Below, one piece after another: positions 49,664 to 59,869 of a stretch of DNA of 64,000 nt (the stretch's first letter is position 1; each line of letters begins with the position of its first letter). Under the pieces are notes generated by a model that saw only the letters and a program-made list of their open reading frames with translations, was not told the DNA's origin and did no database searches. The translations under genes and the position numbers were made by a program. Source of the DNA: Terrisporobacter mayombei (GTDB lineage: Bacteria; Bacillota; Clostridia; Peptostreptococcales; Peptostreptococcaceae); NCBI RefSeq assembly GCF_014333445.1, contig NZ_JACRYU010000014.1:89700-153699 (forward strand). The letters are read 5' to 3'.

Positions 49664-49684
49664 TAACATCATCAGATGATGTTA
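49664..49684 (+). promoter_or_regulatory. Hairpin in the spore-protein leader
   Basis: TAACATCATC and GATGATGTTA arms around one base form a perfect 10 bp stem 37 bases before the spore-protein start. It is not followed by a T run, so it may stabilise the mRNA. Confidence 0.4.
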
Positions 49685-49721
49685 TTAAATAAAATTTCAA
49701 CTTTAGAGGAGGAAATCTATT

Positions 49722-49928
49722 ATGTCAAATTCTAACAACAGACAAGCTGTACCAGAAGCGAGAGCTGCTTTAAATCAAATGAAATTAGAAATAGCAGGTG
49801 AATTAGGCTTAGCTAATTACGAAAACATTGATAAAGGTAATTTAACAGCAAGACAAAATGGTTATGTTGGTGGATATATGACTAAAAAATTAGTTGAGAT
49901 GGCAGAAAAACAAATGGCAGGTAAATAA
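49722..49928 (+). CDS. Alpha/beta-type small acid-soluble spore protein
   Basis: 68 residues, classic size. The sequence has EARAALNQMKLEIAGELGL, the germination protease region around the first helix and GNLTARQNGYVGGYMTKKLV, the two DNA-binding helices. These proteins saturate spore DNA, hold it in A-like form and shield it from UV and heat. GAGGAGG precedes the ATG. Transcription should depend on the forespore sigma factor SigG; the upstream sequence has a possible -10 (CATATAT at about 49632) but no convincing -35. Confidence 0.95.
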   Translation: MSNSNNRQAVPEARAALNQMKLEIAGELGLANYENIDKGNLTARQNGYVGGYMTKKLVEMAEKQMAGK

Positions 49929-49951
49929 TTAGTTTATAGACCTAGCAAAAA

Positions 49952-49980
49952 TAAGGCTACCTAATTTAGGTAGCCTTTAT
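49952..49980 (+). terminator. Terminator of the spore-protein gene
   Basis: AAGGCTACCTAA and TTAGGTAGCCTT form a perfect stem (49953-49978), followed by T-rich sequence. Confidence 0.88.
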
Positions 49981-50133
49981 TCTATATTTCTAGCAATATA
50001 TACAATCAAATTGATATTTAGTTCATGTAATTATTACATGAACTAAATAATTTTTTATTATTAAATACCACTTTTATTTTTTTATAATTTAGTTTAATAT
50101 AATAATATAAATTGTTTTGCGGAGGATAATAAT

Positions 50134-50670
50134 ATGTTTGAAAACTCAACTGAAGAGCTAGCATATCATAAACTTTTAATTTTATATATTTTAGACAAAA
50201 TCAATATGGATTTAACTAACTCACAGATAACACAAGTTGTTTTAGAAACTGAAATGATGAATTATTTTTCTTTTCAACAAATACTTTCTCAACTTATGGA
50301 TTCTAAGTTTATAAAACCATATAAAGATTCTGGAAGAGAGTATTATTGTCTTACTCAAAAAGGATTAGAAACTTTAGAGTATTTTTTAACAAGAATACCA
50401 GAATCATATGCTTTAAAAATTGATGACTACATAAAAAATAATAAAGAAAGCTTGTTAGCAGATACTCAAGTTAAATCAAGCTTTGTCAAACAAAGTGAGA
50501 ATGAATTCATTGTTAATTTAAGAGTTATAGAAAATCAAAGTAATTTAATAGACTTAAATTTAAATGTTTCATCAGAAAAACAAGCAAAACAGATCTGTAA
50601 TAATTGGAACAATAATGCTTCTAATATGTATGCAGAAGTTATAAATTTACTGATTCGAGATATTCACTAG
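50134..50670 (+). CDS. DUF4364 family protein
   Basis: 178 residues. The N-terminal half is a winged helix-turn-helix-like domain (ELAYHKLLILYILDKINMDL ... FSFQQILSQLMDSKFI ... REYYCLTQKGLETLEYFL), the family core. The C-terminal half is beta-rich. It is conserved in Clostridia, probably a transcription regulator; targets are unknown. GGAGG precedes the ATG. The gene is convergent with the propeller protein gene and shares a terminator hairpin with it. Confidence 0.82.
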   Translation: MFENSTEELAYHKLLILYILDKINMDLTNSQITQVVLETEMMNYFSFQQILSQLMDSKFIKPYKDSGREYYCLTQKGLETLEYFLTRIPESYALKIDDYIKNNKESLLADTQVKSSFVKQSENEFIVNLRVIENQSNLIDLNLNVSSEKQAKQICNNWNNNASNMYAEVINLLIRDIH

Positions 50671-50706
50671 AGCCTACATGCAAATAATTGTTGTAGGCTC
50701 TTTTCC
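50669..50706. terminator. Shared terminator between convergent genes
   Basis: AGAGCCTACA and TGTAGGCTCT arms (50670-50702) are followed by TTTTCC on the plus strand. The hairpin lies across the end of the convergent minus-strand gene. Confidence 0.75.
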
Positions 50707-51540
50707 AACTTTTATTTCTTTTATTAATCCATTTGTAGCTGTGTCATATACTTTTACCGAATTTCGTTGAGTATCTGATACAAATAATCTTTTCTCATCC
50801 TTAGAAATCTCCAAACCTTGTGGAATTCCATCAACATCTATATTTCCAATATATTTAACCTGATTATAATCTAATATCTTTATATTTTTATAGCCTAGGT
50901 CAGCTATATATACCTTTTTATCTTTATAGTTGAAAGATATCTGTACCGGTAATAAAAACTCATCATATACTTGTTTAGTTTGTAAACTTTCTTCATCAAT
51001 AACAACAACCTTACCATCTAATGTAGATACATATATTTCATTTTTATACTTATCTAGCTGAACATGCCAAGCTTTAAAATCTATACTCATTTTTTGCTCT
51101 ACAACTTTATTAATAATATCAATCGACGTTATGGAGTCCATACATGGCACATATAGTTTTTTCCTTGGCAAATCAAAGCAAAAACCATGAGGCATATCAT
51201 CAACACTAACCATTCCTATCGGGTCTAGTGTATTTTTATCCATGAAGTATATGCTATTTGAATCTTCATTGGCAATAAAAATCTCTTCATTATACAATGC
51301 TACTTGCGTCAAACTCCCTCCAATAGACGATGAATCTATAATTTTCTCATTGGTCATGTCTAAAACATATAAAATACCATTACTCGAGCTTGGTAAATAC
51401 ATTTTATTTTTTTCTTTATCTATGCAGAAATGATGTGGATAGATATTTTCATCTAACTTTATCTCTCTCTCCAAAGTAAGCGTCTCATAGTCTATTATGC
51501 TTATACTCTTTGATAGATAATTAGAAATATATACCTTCAC
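50674..51540 (-). CDS. YncE-like beta-propeller protein
   Basis: 288 residues made of repeated blades of the YVTN/YncE type: strings such as KVYISNYLSKSISIIDYETL, NGILYVLDMTNEKI, KKLYVPCMDSITSID, NEIYVSTLDGKVVVID and KRLFVSDTQRNSVKVYD. About six to seven blades are visible. There is no signal peptide, so unlike many relatives it looks cytoplasmic or spore-associated. Function unknown. Its 3' end lies inside the shared terminator hairpin. Confidence 0.8.
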   Translation of the reverse strand: MKVYISNYLSKSISIIDYETLTLEREIKLDENIYPHHFCIDKEKNKMYLPSSSNGILYVLDMTNEKIIDSSSIGGSLTQVALYNEEIFIANEDSNSIYFMDKNTLDPIGMVSVDDMPHGFCFDLPRKKLYVPCMDSITSIDIINKVVEQKMSIDFKAWHVQLDKYKNEIYVSTLDGKVVVIDEESLQTKQVYDEFLLPVQISFNYKDKKVYIADLGYKNIKILDYNQVKYIGNIDVDGIPQGLEISKDEKRLFVSDTQRNSVKVYDTATNGLIKEIKVGKEPTTIICM

Positions 51541-51683
51541 CCATTATCCTCCTTTCTATATTTTTAATACTATAATAATATATTAGATTAAATATATAAT
51601 TATTCTTCTATCTAGTTGCTTTATACTGTTTATATTGATATTATAAATTTTAGAAATATTTATGTTTTTAAGGAGTAGATGAT

Positions 51684-51929
51684 ATGAAAATAACATTTAA
51701 AACAAGTGGAGTATGTTGCCGTCAAATAGAATTAGAAGTTGATGAGAACAATGTTATAAGTGAAGCTACATTCGAAGGCGGATGTAATGGAAACTTAGCT
51801 GGTATAAGCAAGTTAATAGTTGGACAAAATGCATTAGAAGTTGCTGAAAAATTAAAAGGAACTACTTGTGGCTCTAAGAATACTTCTTGCCCAGACCAAT
51901 TATCTAAAGCAATAATAGAATCTTTATAA
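51684..51929 (+). CDS. TIGR03905-type TSCPD domain protein
   Basis: 81 residues: KTSGVCCRQIELEVDENNV, then EGGCNGNLAGISKLIVGQ, then GTTCGSKNTSCPDQLSKAI. The four-cysteine arrangement (CC, C, C, C) and the T-S-C-P-D signature near the end define this small family, related to the C-terminal domain of class II ribonucleotide reductases. Function is not known, and a metal-binding role is plausible. GGAG precedes the ATG. Confidence 0.88.
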   Translation: MKITFKTSGVCCRQIELEVDENNVISEATFEGGCNGNLAGISKLIVGQNALEVAEKLKGTTCGSKNTSCPDQLSKAIIESL

Positions 51930-51945
51930 AAAATTAACTACATAA

Positions 51946-51980
51946 ATAAAAAAGGTAGTCATTATAACTACCTTTTTTAT
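51946..51980. terminator. Bidirectional terminator between the TSCPD and folC genes
   Basis: AAAAAGGTAGT and ACTACCTTTTT arms (51949-51978) with T runs on both strands. Confidence 0.88.
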
Positions 51981-51993
51981 TCTCTTATCATAT

Positions 51994-53283
51994 TTATTTA
52001 ACTAATTTTCTTACAGTTCCTATCATATATAAAGAACCAGCTGATATTATAACCTCGTCTTCTTTTGCATTTTCTAAAACATATTTAACAGCATCATCTA
52101 TGTCACATATAGCAGTAACATCTTCCACATATTTTTCTATTTTTTCTTTTAATTCTTCACAGCTTATAGCTCTATCACTATCAGGTGTTGTCGTAATTAC
52201 TTTATCAAACTTGTCCATTAATATTTCAAGTACACTATCAATATCTTTATCTTTTAACATACCTATTAATAATGTCATCTTCTTATCTTTAAAATGCTTT
52301 TTTAAGGCTTTTGATAAAGATTTAGCCCCATCTTCATTATGAGCTCCATCTATAATAAATGTAGGATTATCTTTTATCTTTTCTATCCTGCCAGGCCATT
52401 TAGTCTCTAATAATCCTTTTCTAATTGAGTCTTCACTTATTTCTACTTTTCTAATACCCTTTAATACTTTTATTACTGTTAAAGCTAGTATTGCATTATT
52501 TACTTGATGCTCACCTATTAAGCTTATTTCCATATTTTCTAATTTTTCACCTAATATTATACAATCAAATATTTGAGAGTTTATATCAGATTTTTTTATG
52601 ACCATATCATTAAAATTAGCTTCAACGTATTTATTATTTTTTCCTTTGCAAACTTCTTTTATTACATCTTCTGCTTCTTTCTCTTGTTTATAAACAACGG
52701 TGATACCATCTTCTTTTATTATTCCAGCTTTTTCATAAGCTATTTTTCCAAGTGTGTCTCCAAGTATACCTATATGATCCAAACTAAGAGATACTATTAC
52801 ACTAGCTAAAGGTGTTTTGATTACGTTGGTAGCATCAAATCTTCCTCCTAGACCCACTTCTAATACCACATAATCTGATTTTTGCTCATAGTAATAATAA
52901 AATGCCATAGCTGTCTCTATTTCAAACTCAGTAGGATATGCAAATCCTTCTTGAACCATTATCTCAATTTTATCCTTCATCAAAGTAACTATTCTAGCTA
53001 CATCTTCCTTTGGTATATTTTCCCCATTAAGTCGTATTCTTTCTGTAAAATCTTCTAAATATGGAGATGTATATAATCCAACCTTATATCCTTGCTCTTT
53101 TAATGTATTTGATATAAAAGAACATACAGAACCTTTTCCATTTGTTCCAGCCACATGAATAAACTTAAGTTTATCTTGTGGGTTTCCTAATAACTCTAAT
53201 AATTTAGAAGTATTTTCTAATCCTAGCCTCATTCCAAACTTATGTGATGTTTCTATAAACTTTAGCGCCTCTTGATAATTCAT
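51994..53283 (-). CDS. folC: Bifunctional dihydrofolate synthase/folylpolyglutamate synthase
   Basis: 429 residues from ATG at 53281-53283, preceded by GGGGG; a TTG five codons earlier lies in the ribosome binding site. Mur-ligase-type ATP loop HVAGTNGKGSVCSFI near residue 45, YTSPYLEDFTERIRLNG, EVGLGGRFDATNVI and the IDGAHNEDGAKSL linker to the C-terminal ligase domain are intact. It adds glutamates to folates. It lies 159 bases downstream of valS with a terminator between. Confidence 0.95.
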   Translation of the reverse strand: MNYQEALKFIETSHKFGMRLGLENTSKLLELLGNPQDKLKFIHVAGTNGKGSVCSFISNTLKEQGYKVGLYTSPYLEDFTERIRLNGENIPKEDVARIVTLMKDKIEIMVQEGFAYPTEFEIETAMAFYYYYEQKSDYVVLEVGLGGRFDATNVIKTPLASVIVSLSLDHIGILGDTLGKIAYEKAGIIKEDGITVVYKQEKEAEDVIKEVCKGKNNKYVEANFNDMVIKKSDINSQIFDCIILGEKLENMEISLIGEHQVNNAILALTVIKVLKGIRKVEISEDSIRKGLLETKWPGRIEKIKDNPTFIIDGAHNEDGAKSLSKALKKHFKDKKMTLLIGMLKDKDIDSVLEILMDKFDKVITTTPDSDRAISCEELKEKIEKYVEDVTAICDIDDAVKYVLENAKEDEVIISAGSLYMIGTVRKLVK

Positions 53284-53391
53284 TATTTTCCCCCTCAACT
53301 TATTTTAAGTATTTATGTTAATTTCTTTTTTATTTTATATAAATTTTAAGTATCTATAGTTTATTATAATATATTTTAATGTTTATTGTAT

Positions 53392-53432
53392 AAAAAAGCT
53401 ACTTCTATGAATAATCACAAAAGTAGCTTTTC
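53392..53432. terminator. Terminator of valS
   Basis: AAAGCTACTTTTGTGA and TCATAGAAGTAGCTTT arms (about 53395-53431) are followed by TTTTTATAC on the minus strand. Confidence 0.85.
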
Positions 53433-53442
53433 ACTATTTATA

Positions 53443-56106
53443 TTATTTTAATTTAGCTTCTATATTTTCAAGTCTTTCAAGAACTGATTTCATCATTTCT
53501 TCGAATTTTTCTTTTTTAGCCTTTTCTTCATTAACTAAGCTTTCTGGAGCTTTAGCTAAGAAACCTTGATTAGAAAGTTTTCCATTAACTCTTTTTATTT
53601 CACTTTCTAATTTAGCTTTTTCTTTAGTTAATCTTTCTTTTTCTTTTTCGAAGTCAACTAATTCATCAAGTGGTATAAATATTTTAGCTCCGTTTATAAC
53701 AACTGATACAGCATCTTCTGGTATGTTCGCTTCATTATCAGCTATTTCTACTGTTGAAGCTGATGCTAAAGTTACAAAGTATTCTTTAGTAGCTTCTACA
53801 GCTGATTTTTTCTCTTCAGTTGGAACTATTATTACTTTAGCTTTTTTAGATGGCGGAACATCCATTTCAGCTCTAGCATTTCTTATATTTCTTATACCTT
53901 CCATAGCAAGTTCCATCATTTCTTCTTCACTTGACATGTTATCTTCTTCTTTATAGTGTGGCCAGTTAGCTATTACTATACTTCCTTCTACAGTTGGTAA
54001 GTAAGTATATATTTCTTCAGTTATGAATGGCATATATGGATGTAATAATTTTAATATAGTTTCAAGAACATAAGTTAATGTGTATAAAGCTGCTTTCTTA
54101 GCTGCTACATCATCACCATATAATCTTGGCTTAACTATTTCTATATACCAGTCACAGTATTCTGTCCAAGCAAAATCGTAAATTTTTTGTGCTGCTATAC
54201 CTAAATCAAATTTATCCATGTTGTCTATAACTTCTTTAACAACATTGTTAGCTCTTGATATTATCCATTTATCAGCTATTGTTAAATTAGCTTCTACAGA
54301 CTCTCTAGTAACACCATTCATTATTTCTTCATCTATATTCATGAATACAAATCTAGATGCATTCCATAATTTATTAGCAAAGTTTCTAGCCGCTTCAACT
54401 CTTTCCATGTAGAATCTCATGTCATTTCCTGGAGAGTTTCCTGTTACTAACATGAATCTTAAAGCATCAGCTCCGTATTGATCTATTACTTCAAGTGGAT
54501 CTATACCATTTCCTAAAGATTTACTCATTTTTCTACCTTGAGAGTCTCTAACTAATCCATGTATTAATACATGATCAAATGGTTTTTCATTCATACAGAA
54601 CATTCCTGCAAATGCCATTCTTACAACCCAGAAGAATATTATATCGTATCCAGTAACTAATACGTTAGTTGGATAGTAGTATTCCAATTCTTCAGTGTTA
54701 TGAGGCCATCCTAATGTTGAGAAAGGCCATAATGCAGATGAGAACCAAGTATCTAATACGTCTTCATCTTGTTTAAATTCTCCACATCCACACCTACATG
54801 ATTTTGGCATTTCTTTAGCAACTACTACTTCACCACATTCTTGACAGTAGTAAGCTGGTATTTGGTGTCCCCACCATAACTGTCTAGATATACACCAATC
54901 TCTGATATTTTCTAACCATTGTAAGTAAGTTTTGTCATATCTTTCAGGTACGAATTGTAATTCTTTTGATTTTAATATATCTATAGCAGGTTTAGCTAAT
55001 TCATCCATTTTTACGAACCATTGTTCAGATAATCTTGGTTCTATAACAGTATGACATCTATAGCAAGTACCAACTGCATGTGGATGGTCTTTTATTTGTA
55101 TTAAGTATCCTTGCTCTTCTAAGTCTTTTATTAATTCTTTTCTACACTCATATCTGTCCATACCTTGGTATTTACCAGCAAGTTCATTCATAGTTCCATC
55201 TTCGTTCATAACGTTGATTTGCTCTAAGTTATGTCTTTCACCAACACCAAAGTCATTAGGGTCATGAGCAGGAGTCATTTTTACTGCACCGCTTCCGAAA
55301 TCTTTATCAACATAATCGTCAGCAACTATTGGAAGTTCTCTTCCTACTAAAGGAAGTATTGCAGTTTTTCCTACTAAATGAGAATATCTTTCATCTTCTG
55401 GATTTACTGCTATACCAGTGTCTCCTAATAATGTTTCTGGTCTAGTTGTAGCTATTTCTAAGAAATCATCACTATCTTTTAAGAAATATTTTATATGATA
55501 GAAGTTTCCATCTTTTTCTTCGTGTTCAACTTCAGCATCAGATAAAGTAGTTTTACAATCTGGACACCAGTTTATTATTCTGTTTCCTCTGTATATTTGA
55601 CCTTTTTCATAAAGTTTTATGAAGAACTCAGTAACAGCCTCATTACATCCTTCATCCATTGTAAATCTTTCTCTATCCCAGTCACAAGAGTCTCCTAATT
55701 GTTTCATTTGGTCTACTATTTTTCTACCAAACTCATTTCTCCAATCCATAGCTCTCTTTAGGAATTCTTCCCTACCTAATTCATATTTAGTTTTTCCTTC
55801 TTGCTCTTTTATTCTTTCAACAACTTTAACTTCTGTAGCTATAGATGCATGGTCTGTACCTGGTTGCCATAAAGTTTCATAACCGTCCATACGTTTCCAT
55901 CTTATAAGTACGTCTTGAAGTGTGTGGTCAAGAGCATGTCCCATATGTAATTGTCCTGTTATATTTGGTGGGGGTAAAACTATTGTGAAAGGTTTTTTAT
56001 TTGGATTTGGACTTGATTTAAAGTAACCCTTATCTAACCATTCATTGTAAAGTCTTTTTTCAAAATCTTTTGGATCATAAGTTTTTGATAAGTTTTTTAT
56101 TGCCAT
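53443..56106 (-). CDS. valS: Valyl-tRNA synthetase
   Basis: 887 residues from ATG at 56104-56106, with GGAGG six bases upstream; the frame from 56133 adds nine residues across that site. Class I motifs: [19 protein letters not shown] (HIGH) and [13 protein letters not shown] (KMSKS, about residue 530). The editing domain includes [21 protein letters not shown]-terminal coiled coil (residues about 820-887) is typical of ValRS. It is under a T-box leader with a GUA specifier. folC follows. Confidence 0.97.
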   Translation of the reverse strand: MAIKNLSKTYDPKDFEKRLYNEWLDKGYFKSSPNPNKKPFTIVLPPPNITGQLHMGHALDHTLQDVLIRWKRMDGYETLWQPGTDHASIATEVKVVERIKEQEGKTKYELGREEFLKRAMDWRNEFGRKIVDQMKQLGDSCDWDRERFTMDEGCNEAVTEFFIKLYEKGQIYRGNRIINWCPDCKTTLSDAEVEHEEKDGNFYHIKYFLKDSDDFLEIATTRPETLLGDTGIAVNPEDERYSHLVGKTAILPLVGRELPIVADDYVDKDFGSGAVKMTPAHDPNDFGVGERHNLEQINVMNEDGTMNELAGKYQGMDRYECRKELIKDLEEQGYLIQIKDHPHAVGTCYRCHTVIEPRLSEQWFVKMDELAKPAIDILKSKELQFVPERYDKTYLQWLENIRDWCISRQLWWGHQIPAYYCQECGEVVVAKEMPKSCRCGCGEFKQDEDVLDTWFSSALWPFSTLGWPHNTEELEYYYPTNVLVTGYDIIFFWVVRMAFAGMFCMNEKPFDHVLIHGLVRDSQGRKMSKSLGNGIDPLEVIDQYGADALRFMLVTGNSPGNDMRFYMERVEAARNFANKLWNASRFVFMNIDEEIMNGVTRESVEANLTIADKWIISRANNVVKEVIDNMDKFDLGIAAQKIYDFAWTEYCDWYIEIVKPRLYGDDVAAKKAALYTLTYVLETILKLLHPYMPFITEEIYTYLPTVEGSIVIANWPHYKEEDNMSSEEEMMELAMEGIRNIRNARAEMDVPPSKKAKVIIVPTEEKKSAVEATKEYFVTLASASTVEIADNEANIPEDAVSVVINGAKIFIPLDELVDFEKEKERLTKEKAKLESEIKRVNGKLSNQGFLAKAPESLVNEEKAKKEKFEEMMKSVLERLENIEAKLK

Positions 56107-56167
56107 TGTTATCCTCCTTCTATGTAAATTCATATTGATTTTTATTTACACTATTTACATTTTTAAA

Positions 56168-56485
56168 TAAAAAGAGCTTTTCATCCTTAAAATAAGGACG
56201 AAAAGCTCGCGTTACCACCTTAATTCCATAAAAAATTCACTTTGCTCATGTCACCAACTATATGCCTTGGCAAGCGTTTCATAAATCAGACTCACTTAAT
56301 AAATTTGCTTAGCTGAATTATTTATGGCTCTCAATAGATTTTAACGATTCTCACCGTCTAAACTTACTATTAGTTCAGCTTAGAAACTCCAAAGCTACCT
56401 TCTGTAAATATTGACTAAGAAAATCTTTCAGCTACTGATTTTCCTCTCTTATAGTGTATTTACATACTCCTCTTTTTCACAGTCT
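56168..56485 (-). ncRNA. T-box leader of valS (Val specifier GUA)
   Basis: The minus strand has GGTGGTAACGCG (56208-56219), followed by the terminator GAGCTTTTCGTCC / GGATGAAAAGCTC (56174-56208) and a T run. The specifier region reads GAAGGTAGC with GUA at 56396-56398. Uncharged tRNA-Val should promote read-through into valS. Confidence 0.88.
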
Positions 56486-56569
56486 TTTCATTAAATTATT
56501 ATTAATAATTATTATAACTAATGTTTAGGATTATTGTCAATTTAATTATATCTATATATTCATGAACTC

Positions 56570-57262
56570 TTACCAAAAGTTCTTCGGTTTTAAGTCTTCA
56601 GTAATAGGTTTAATTTCATATCCTCTTTCTTTTAATATAGTTATAATATTGTCTAAGCAATCTACCGTCCTTTGATTTTCATGTAATAAAATTACAATAT
56701 CATCTTTTTCTCGTGCATAATATAAGATATTACTTACGATTTGATCTTCTGATGACTTCCAATCTTCTGTGTCTATAGTCCAATCCCAAACTAGAAATCC
56801 TTCATCGATAAATTTTTTATAAATACTTTCTACCATATAAGGCTTACTACCAAAAGGTATCCTAACTAATCTAGATGTCTGTCCTGTTATATTGTAAAAA
56901 GTTCTATTGCAAGTTTTAAATTCTTCTATGGCTGAGTCTTCACTTTTATATAGTTCTTTTATATCGTGAGTAACTCCATGAAATCCAGTCCCATGACCTT
57001 CTGAATTCATCCTCTTAACAACATCTTTAAAAACTATCATGTTATCATTTACCATAAAAAATGTACCTTTTACATTATTTTTATCTAAAATATTAATGAT
57101 TTGACTAGTATATTTAGAAGGACCATCATCAAAAGTAATATAAGCAACTTTATCATTTTGATCACCATAGACAGTTATTTTATTGACTGCTGTTACAATT
57201 AATATCAAGAACATAAAAAAAATGCTTGATTTAAGTACTATATTTTTTGCTTTTTTCATCAT
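56570..57262 (-). CDS. Polysaccharide deacetylase (CE4)
   Basis: 230 residues. An N-terminal membrane anchor or signal (about 8-27) is followed by the NodB domain with all five motifs: YITFDDGPS (catalytic Asp), GFHGVTHD (metal His pair), RLVRIPFGSKPY, DWTIDTEDWKSSED and VILLHENQRT. It probably N-deacetylates peptidoglycan or another wall polymer, acting outside the membrane. It is an intact counterpart of the broken deacetylase at 48722-49488. Confidence 0.9.
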   Translation of the reverse strand: MMKKAKNIVLKSSIFFMFLILIVTAVNKITVYGDQNDKVAYITFDDGPSKYTSQIINILDKNNVKGTFFMVNDNMIVFKDVVKRMNSEGHGTGFHGVTHDIKELYKSEDSAIEEFKTCNRTFYNITGQTSRLVRIPFGSKPYMVESIYKKFIDEGFLVWDWTIDTEDWKSSEDQIVSNILYYAREKDDIVILLHENQRTVDCLDNIITILKERGYEIKPITEDLKPKNFW

Positions 57263-57335
57263 GACTAACCACTCTTTTGACTATATTTTATATAGTAATT
57301 TTGTCCCTAATACATGGCTTTTATACTAAATAATT

Positions 57336-58211
57336 TTAATTCTTCACGTCTATCAATTGATTTAGCATATTCATTTTTTCGATTATTTTGTTTAAATGGA
57401 AGTTAAATACAGGACTTTCTTTTTCATTAATTTTTAATTTAATAATATCATTTTTATATAACTTTTTTAATTTCTTATGATTTTCTTTAGTTAAGTATAA
57501 TTCTTTTTCCAAAAGCTCTATTGATTTTATATGAAAATATACTTGTCTACAAATATCTAATGTTTCATCTATCAAATCTAAATTCATATTTTTTGTACTA
57601 TAATTTAATTCATCAATAAGCTTTGAATAAATTTTTTCTGAATTATTAATTTTATCTTCAATTTCATCTATTTTAATATTTCTATTTCCCATGACGATAG
57701 ACTTTAAATTTTCTTTGAATAAAGATTTAATTTTTATAAACTCATCCATAGTACTATTATAATAGTTAGGCCTAGCAACTATATAATTAATTATTAATCC
57801 CATTACGACCCCTACAGATGTATCAATTACCCTTTGTACTGAATAAACAAGAGGCGTACTATTTATGTATCCTAAATATAAAGAAAAGAAGGTTACACTA
57901 GATACTACTAAAGATGATAGTTTCAATGTTTCACAACATTTTATAACTATCATAATACCTATACCACAAAGTATTGGATCTGCTGGCGATATTAGAACCA
58001 AAAGAAACCCTACTATTCCGCCTATTAATGTCCCTAAAACTCTTTGCGACCCCATTTTAAAAGATGTTTTAATTGTATCTTGCATAGTTACCACACATGC
58101 TGTAGCACAATAAAACATATTATCTACTGCAAATCTAGTTAGTATACAGCATAAAGTCACAGCAATACCTGTCTTTAATGTTCTCATACCTATAAAGTTT
58201 TTTATCCGCAT
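57336..58211 (-). CDS. Aromatic acid exporter/FUSC-like membrane protein
   Basis: 291 residues. The N-terminal half has about four membrane helices with the family pattern GMRTLKTGIAVTLCCILTRF, QDTIKTSFKMGSQRVLGTLI and YCATACVVTMQ (ArAE_1-like). The C-terminal half is a charged, helical cytoplasmic domain (about residues 145-291). Some relatives export aromatic acids; the substrate here is not known. Lone gene between the deacetylase and phoU. Confidence 0.82.
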   Translation of the reverse strand: MRIKNFIGMRTLKTGIAVTLCCILTRFAVDNMFYCATACVVTMQDTIKTSFKMGSQRVLGTLIGGIVGFLLVLISPADPILCGIGIMIVIKCCETLKLSSLVVSSVTFFSLYLGYINSTPLVYSVQRVIDTSVGVVMGLIINYIVARPNYYNSTMDEFIKIKSLFKENLKSIVMGNRNIKIDEIEDKINNSEKIYSKLIDELNYSTKNMNLDLIDETLDICRQVYFHIKSIELLEKELYLTKENHKKLKKLYKNDIIKLKINEKESPVFNFHLNKIIEKMNMLNQLIDVKN

Positions 58212-58317
58212 ATTATTCCTCCACCGATGTCAATTATACATATTTAGTATAATATATTTATTAATGTCATGAATAGTATTTAAATAATTTTACATTTTTT
58301 TCTTGCACATTAACAAT

Positions 58318-58351
58318 AAAAAAATAAAACTGCAAATGCAGTTTTATTTTT
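58318..58351 (-). terminator. Terminator of the pst-phoU operon
   Basis: AAAATAAAACTGCA and TGCAGTTTTATTTT form a perfect 14 bp stem (58321-58350), followed by a T run on the minus strand. Confidence 0.9.
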
Positions 58352-58354
58352 TAT

Positions 58355-59020
58355 CTACCCTATTTCTACCATCTCACCGTTTTTAGCATAAATGATTTTT
58401 TCACATATGTTAGTTATATGATCCCCTATTCTTTCAAGATATCTCCCTATAAATACTAATCTCATACCCTGATTTATGTTCTTATCAGGAGCTTCATGCA
58501 TAACTTTTAAACAATCTAATCTTACTTTCTTATATAACTCATCGATCTCTCTATCTCTTTGCGCCACATCAAATGCTAATTTCTCATCATCGTTTTTTAA
58601 TGCATCCCATAATCCATTTAACATTTCAACACATATATCTTTCATTTTAGGTATATCTATTAAATCTTTTATAAACGGTTCTTCACCTATTTCTAAACTT
58701 TCTGTACATATGTTTACTGCATAATCACCAATTCTTTCAAGCTCAGTCGAGATATCACAAAGAGCATATATATATCTTAAATCTTTAGCCAAAGGTTGTT
58801 TTAAAGCCATAAGTTCAATACTTCTGTCTCTAATATATTCCCTTAATATATCAATATCATCGTCTTGTCTGATAACTTTTTTTGCTCTTTTCATATCCTT
58901 GTTTATTAGATATTCTACTGATAAATCTACAGACTCTTGACATTTTTCAATCATCCTTAATGTATAGTCTTTAAGAGATTGAATACTTACATCTAAATTT
59001 GTAATAACCATGGTTTGCAC
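58355..59020 (-). CDS. phoU: Phosphate transport regulator PhoU
   Basis: 221 residues, normal length. Two three-helix bundles carry the repeated E-R-I-G-D-Y/H-x-x-N-I metal-binding motif (ELERIGDYAVNICTE, about residue 95, and YLERIGDHITNICEK, about 200). PhoU links the Pst transporter to Pho regulon control. It is last in the pstC-pstA-pstB-phoU operon, 25 bases after pstB. Confidence 0.95.
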   Translation of the reverse strand: MQTMVITNLDVSIQSLKDYTLRMIEKCQESVDLSVEYLINKDMKRAKKVIRQDDDIDILREYIRDRSIELMALKQPLAKDLRYIYALCDISTELERIGDYAVNICTESLEIGEEPFIKDLIDIPKMKDICVEMLNGLWDALKNDDEKLAFDVAQRDREIDELYKKVRLDCLKVMHEAPDKNINQGMRLVFIGRYLERIGDHITNICEKIIYAKNGEMVEIG

Positions 59021-59045
59021 CTCTTTCCAGTTTTAATAATAAATT

Positions 59046-59810
59046 TTAACCGAATCTTCCTGTTATATAATCTTCAGTTCTCTTATCTGATGGAATAGTA
59101 AATATGTCTTTAGTATTATTATACTCTATTAATTCACCATTTAAGAAGAAACCTGTATCATCCGAAATACGAGCTGCTTGTTGCATATTATGAGTTACTA
59201 TCACTATAGTATAATCTTTTTTAAGTTCAAATATTAACTCTTCTACCTTGGCAGTTGATATAGGATCAAGAGCCGATGTTGGTTCGTCCATTAGTATTAC
59301 ATCCGGCTTCATAGCTATAGTTCTAGCTATACACACCCTTTGCTGTTGTCCTCCTGAAAGTCCAAGAGCTGGTGTTTTTAATCTATCTTTTACTTCATCC
59401 CAGATAGCTGCTCCTTTTAAACTTTCTTCAACTATTTTATCTAAAGTAGCTTTGTCTTTTATTCCGTGTATTCTAGGTCCATAAGCTACATTATCATATA
59501 TACTCATAGGGAATAAATTGGCTTTTTGGAATACCATTCCTATTTTAGTTCTTAATTTTATAACGTCATTATTTTTGTAGATGTCTTCTCCATCAACTTC
59601 TACCAAGCCTTCTATTTTAACATTTTCTATTAAATCGTTCATTCTATTTAAAGTTCTTAAAAAAGTTGACTTTCCACATCCAGATGGACCTATTAATGCT
59701 GTAACTTTATTTTCTTTAATATCCATATTTATTTTTTTAAGAGCTTGTTTATCTCCATAAAATAAGTCCAAATCTCTTATTTTTAATTTATTTATATCTT
59801 TTACACTCAT
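59046..59810 (-). CDS. pstB: Phosphate ABC transporter ATP-binding protein PstB
   Basis: 254 residues. Walker [11 protein letters not shown]-loop, signature LSGGQQQR, Walker [14 protein letters not shown] and the H-loop [12 protein letters not shown] are all present, and the sequence is the standard PstB type ([20 protein letters not shown]). It powers high-affinity phosphate import. It sits 59 bases after pstA. Confidence 0.97.
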   Translation of the reverse strand: MSVKDINKLKIRDLDLFYGDKQALKKINMDIKENKVTALIGPSGCGKSTFLRTLNRMNDLIENVKIEGLVEVDGEDIYKNNDVIKLRTKIGMVFQKANLFPMSIYDNVAYGPRIHGIKDKATLDKIVEESLKGAAIWDEVKDRLKTPALGLSGGQQQRVCIARTIAMKPDVILMDEPTSALDPISTAKVEELIFELKKDYTIVIVTHNMQQAARISDDTGFFLNGELIEYNNTKDIFTIPSDKRTEDYITGRFG

Positions 59811-59869
59811 ATTATTTTCTCCTTAATTGAAAAAGTTGTTTGTGCTTAAAATCCGATTTTATTGAACTA

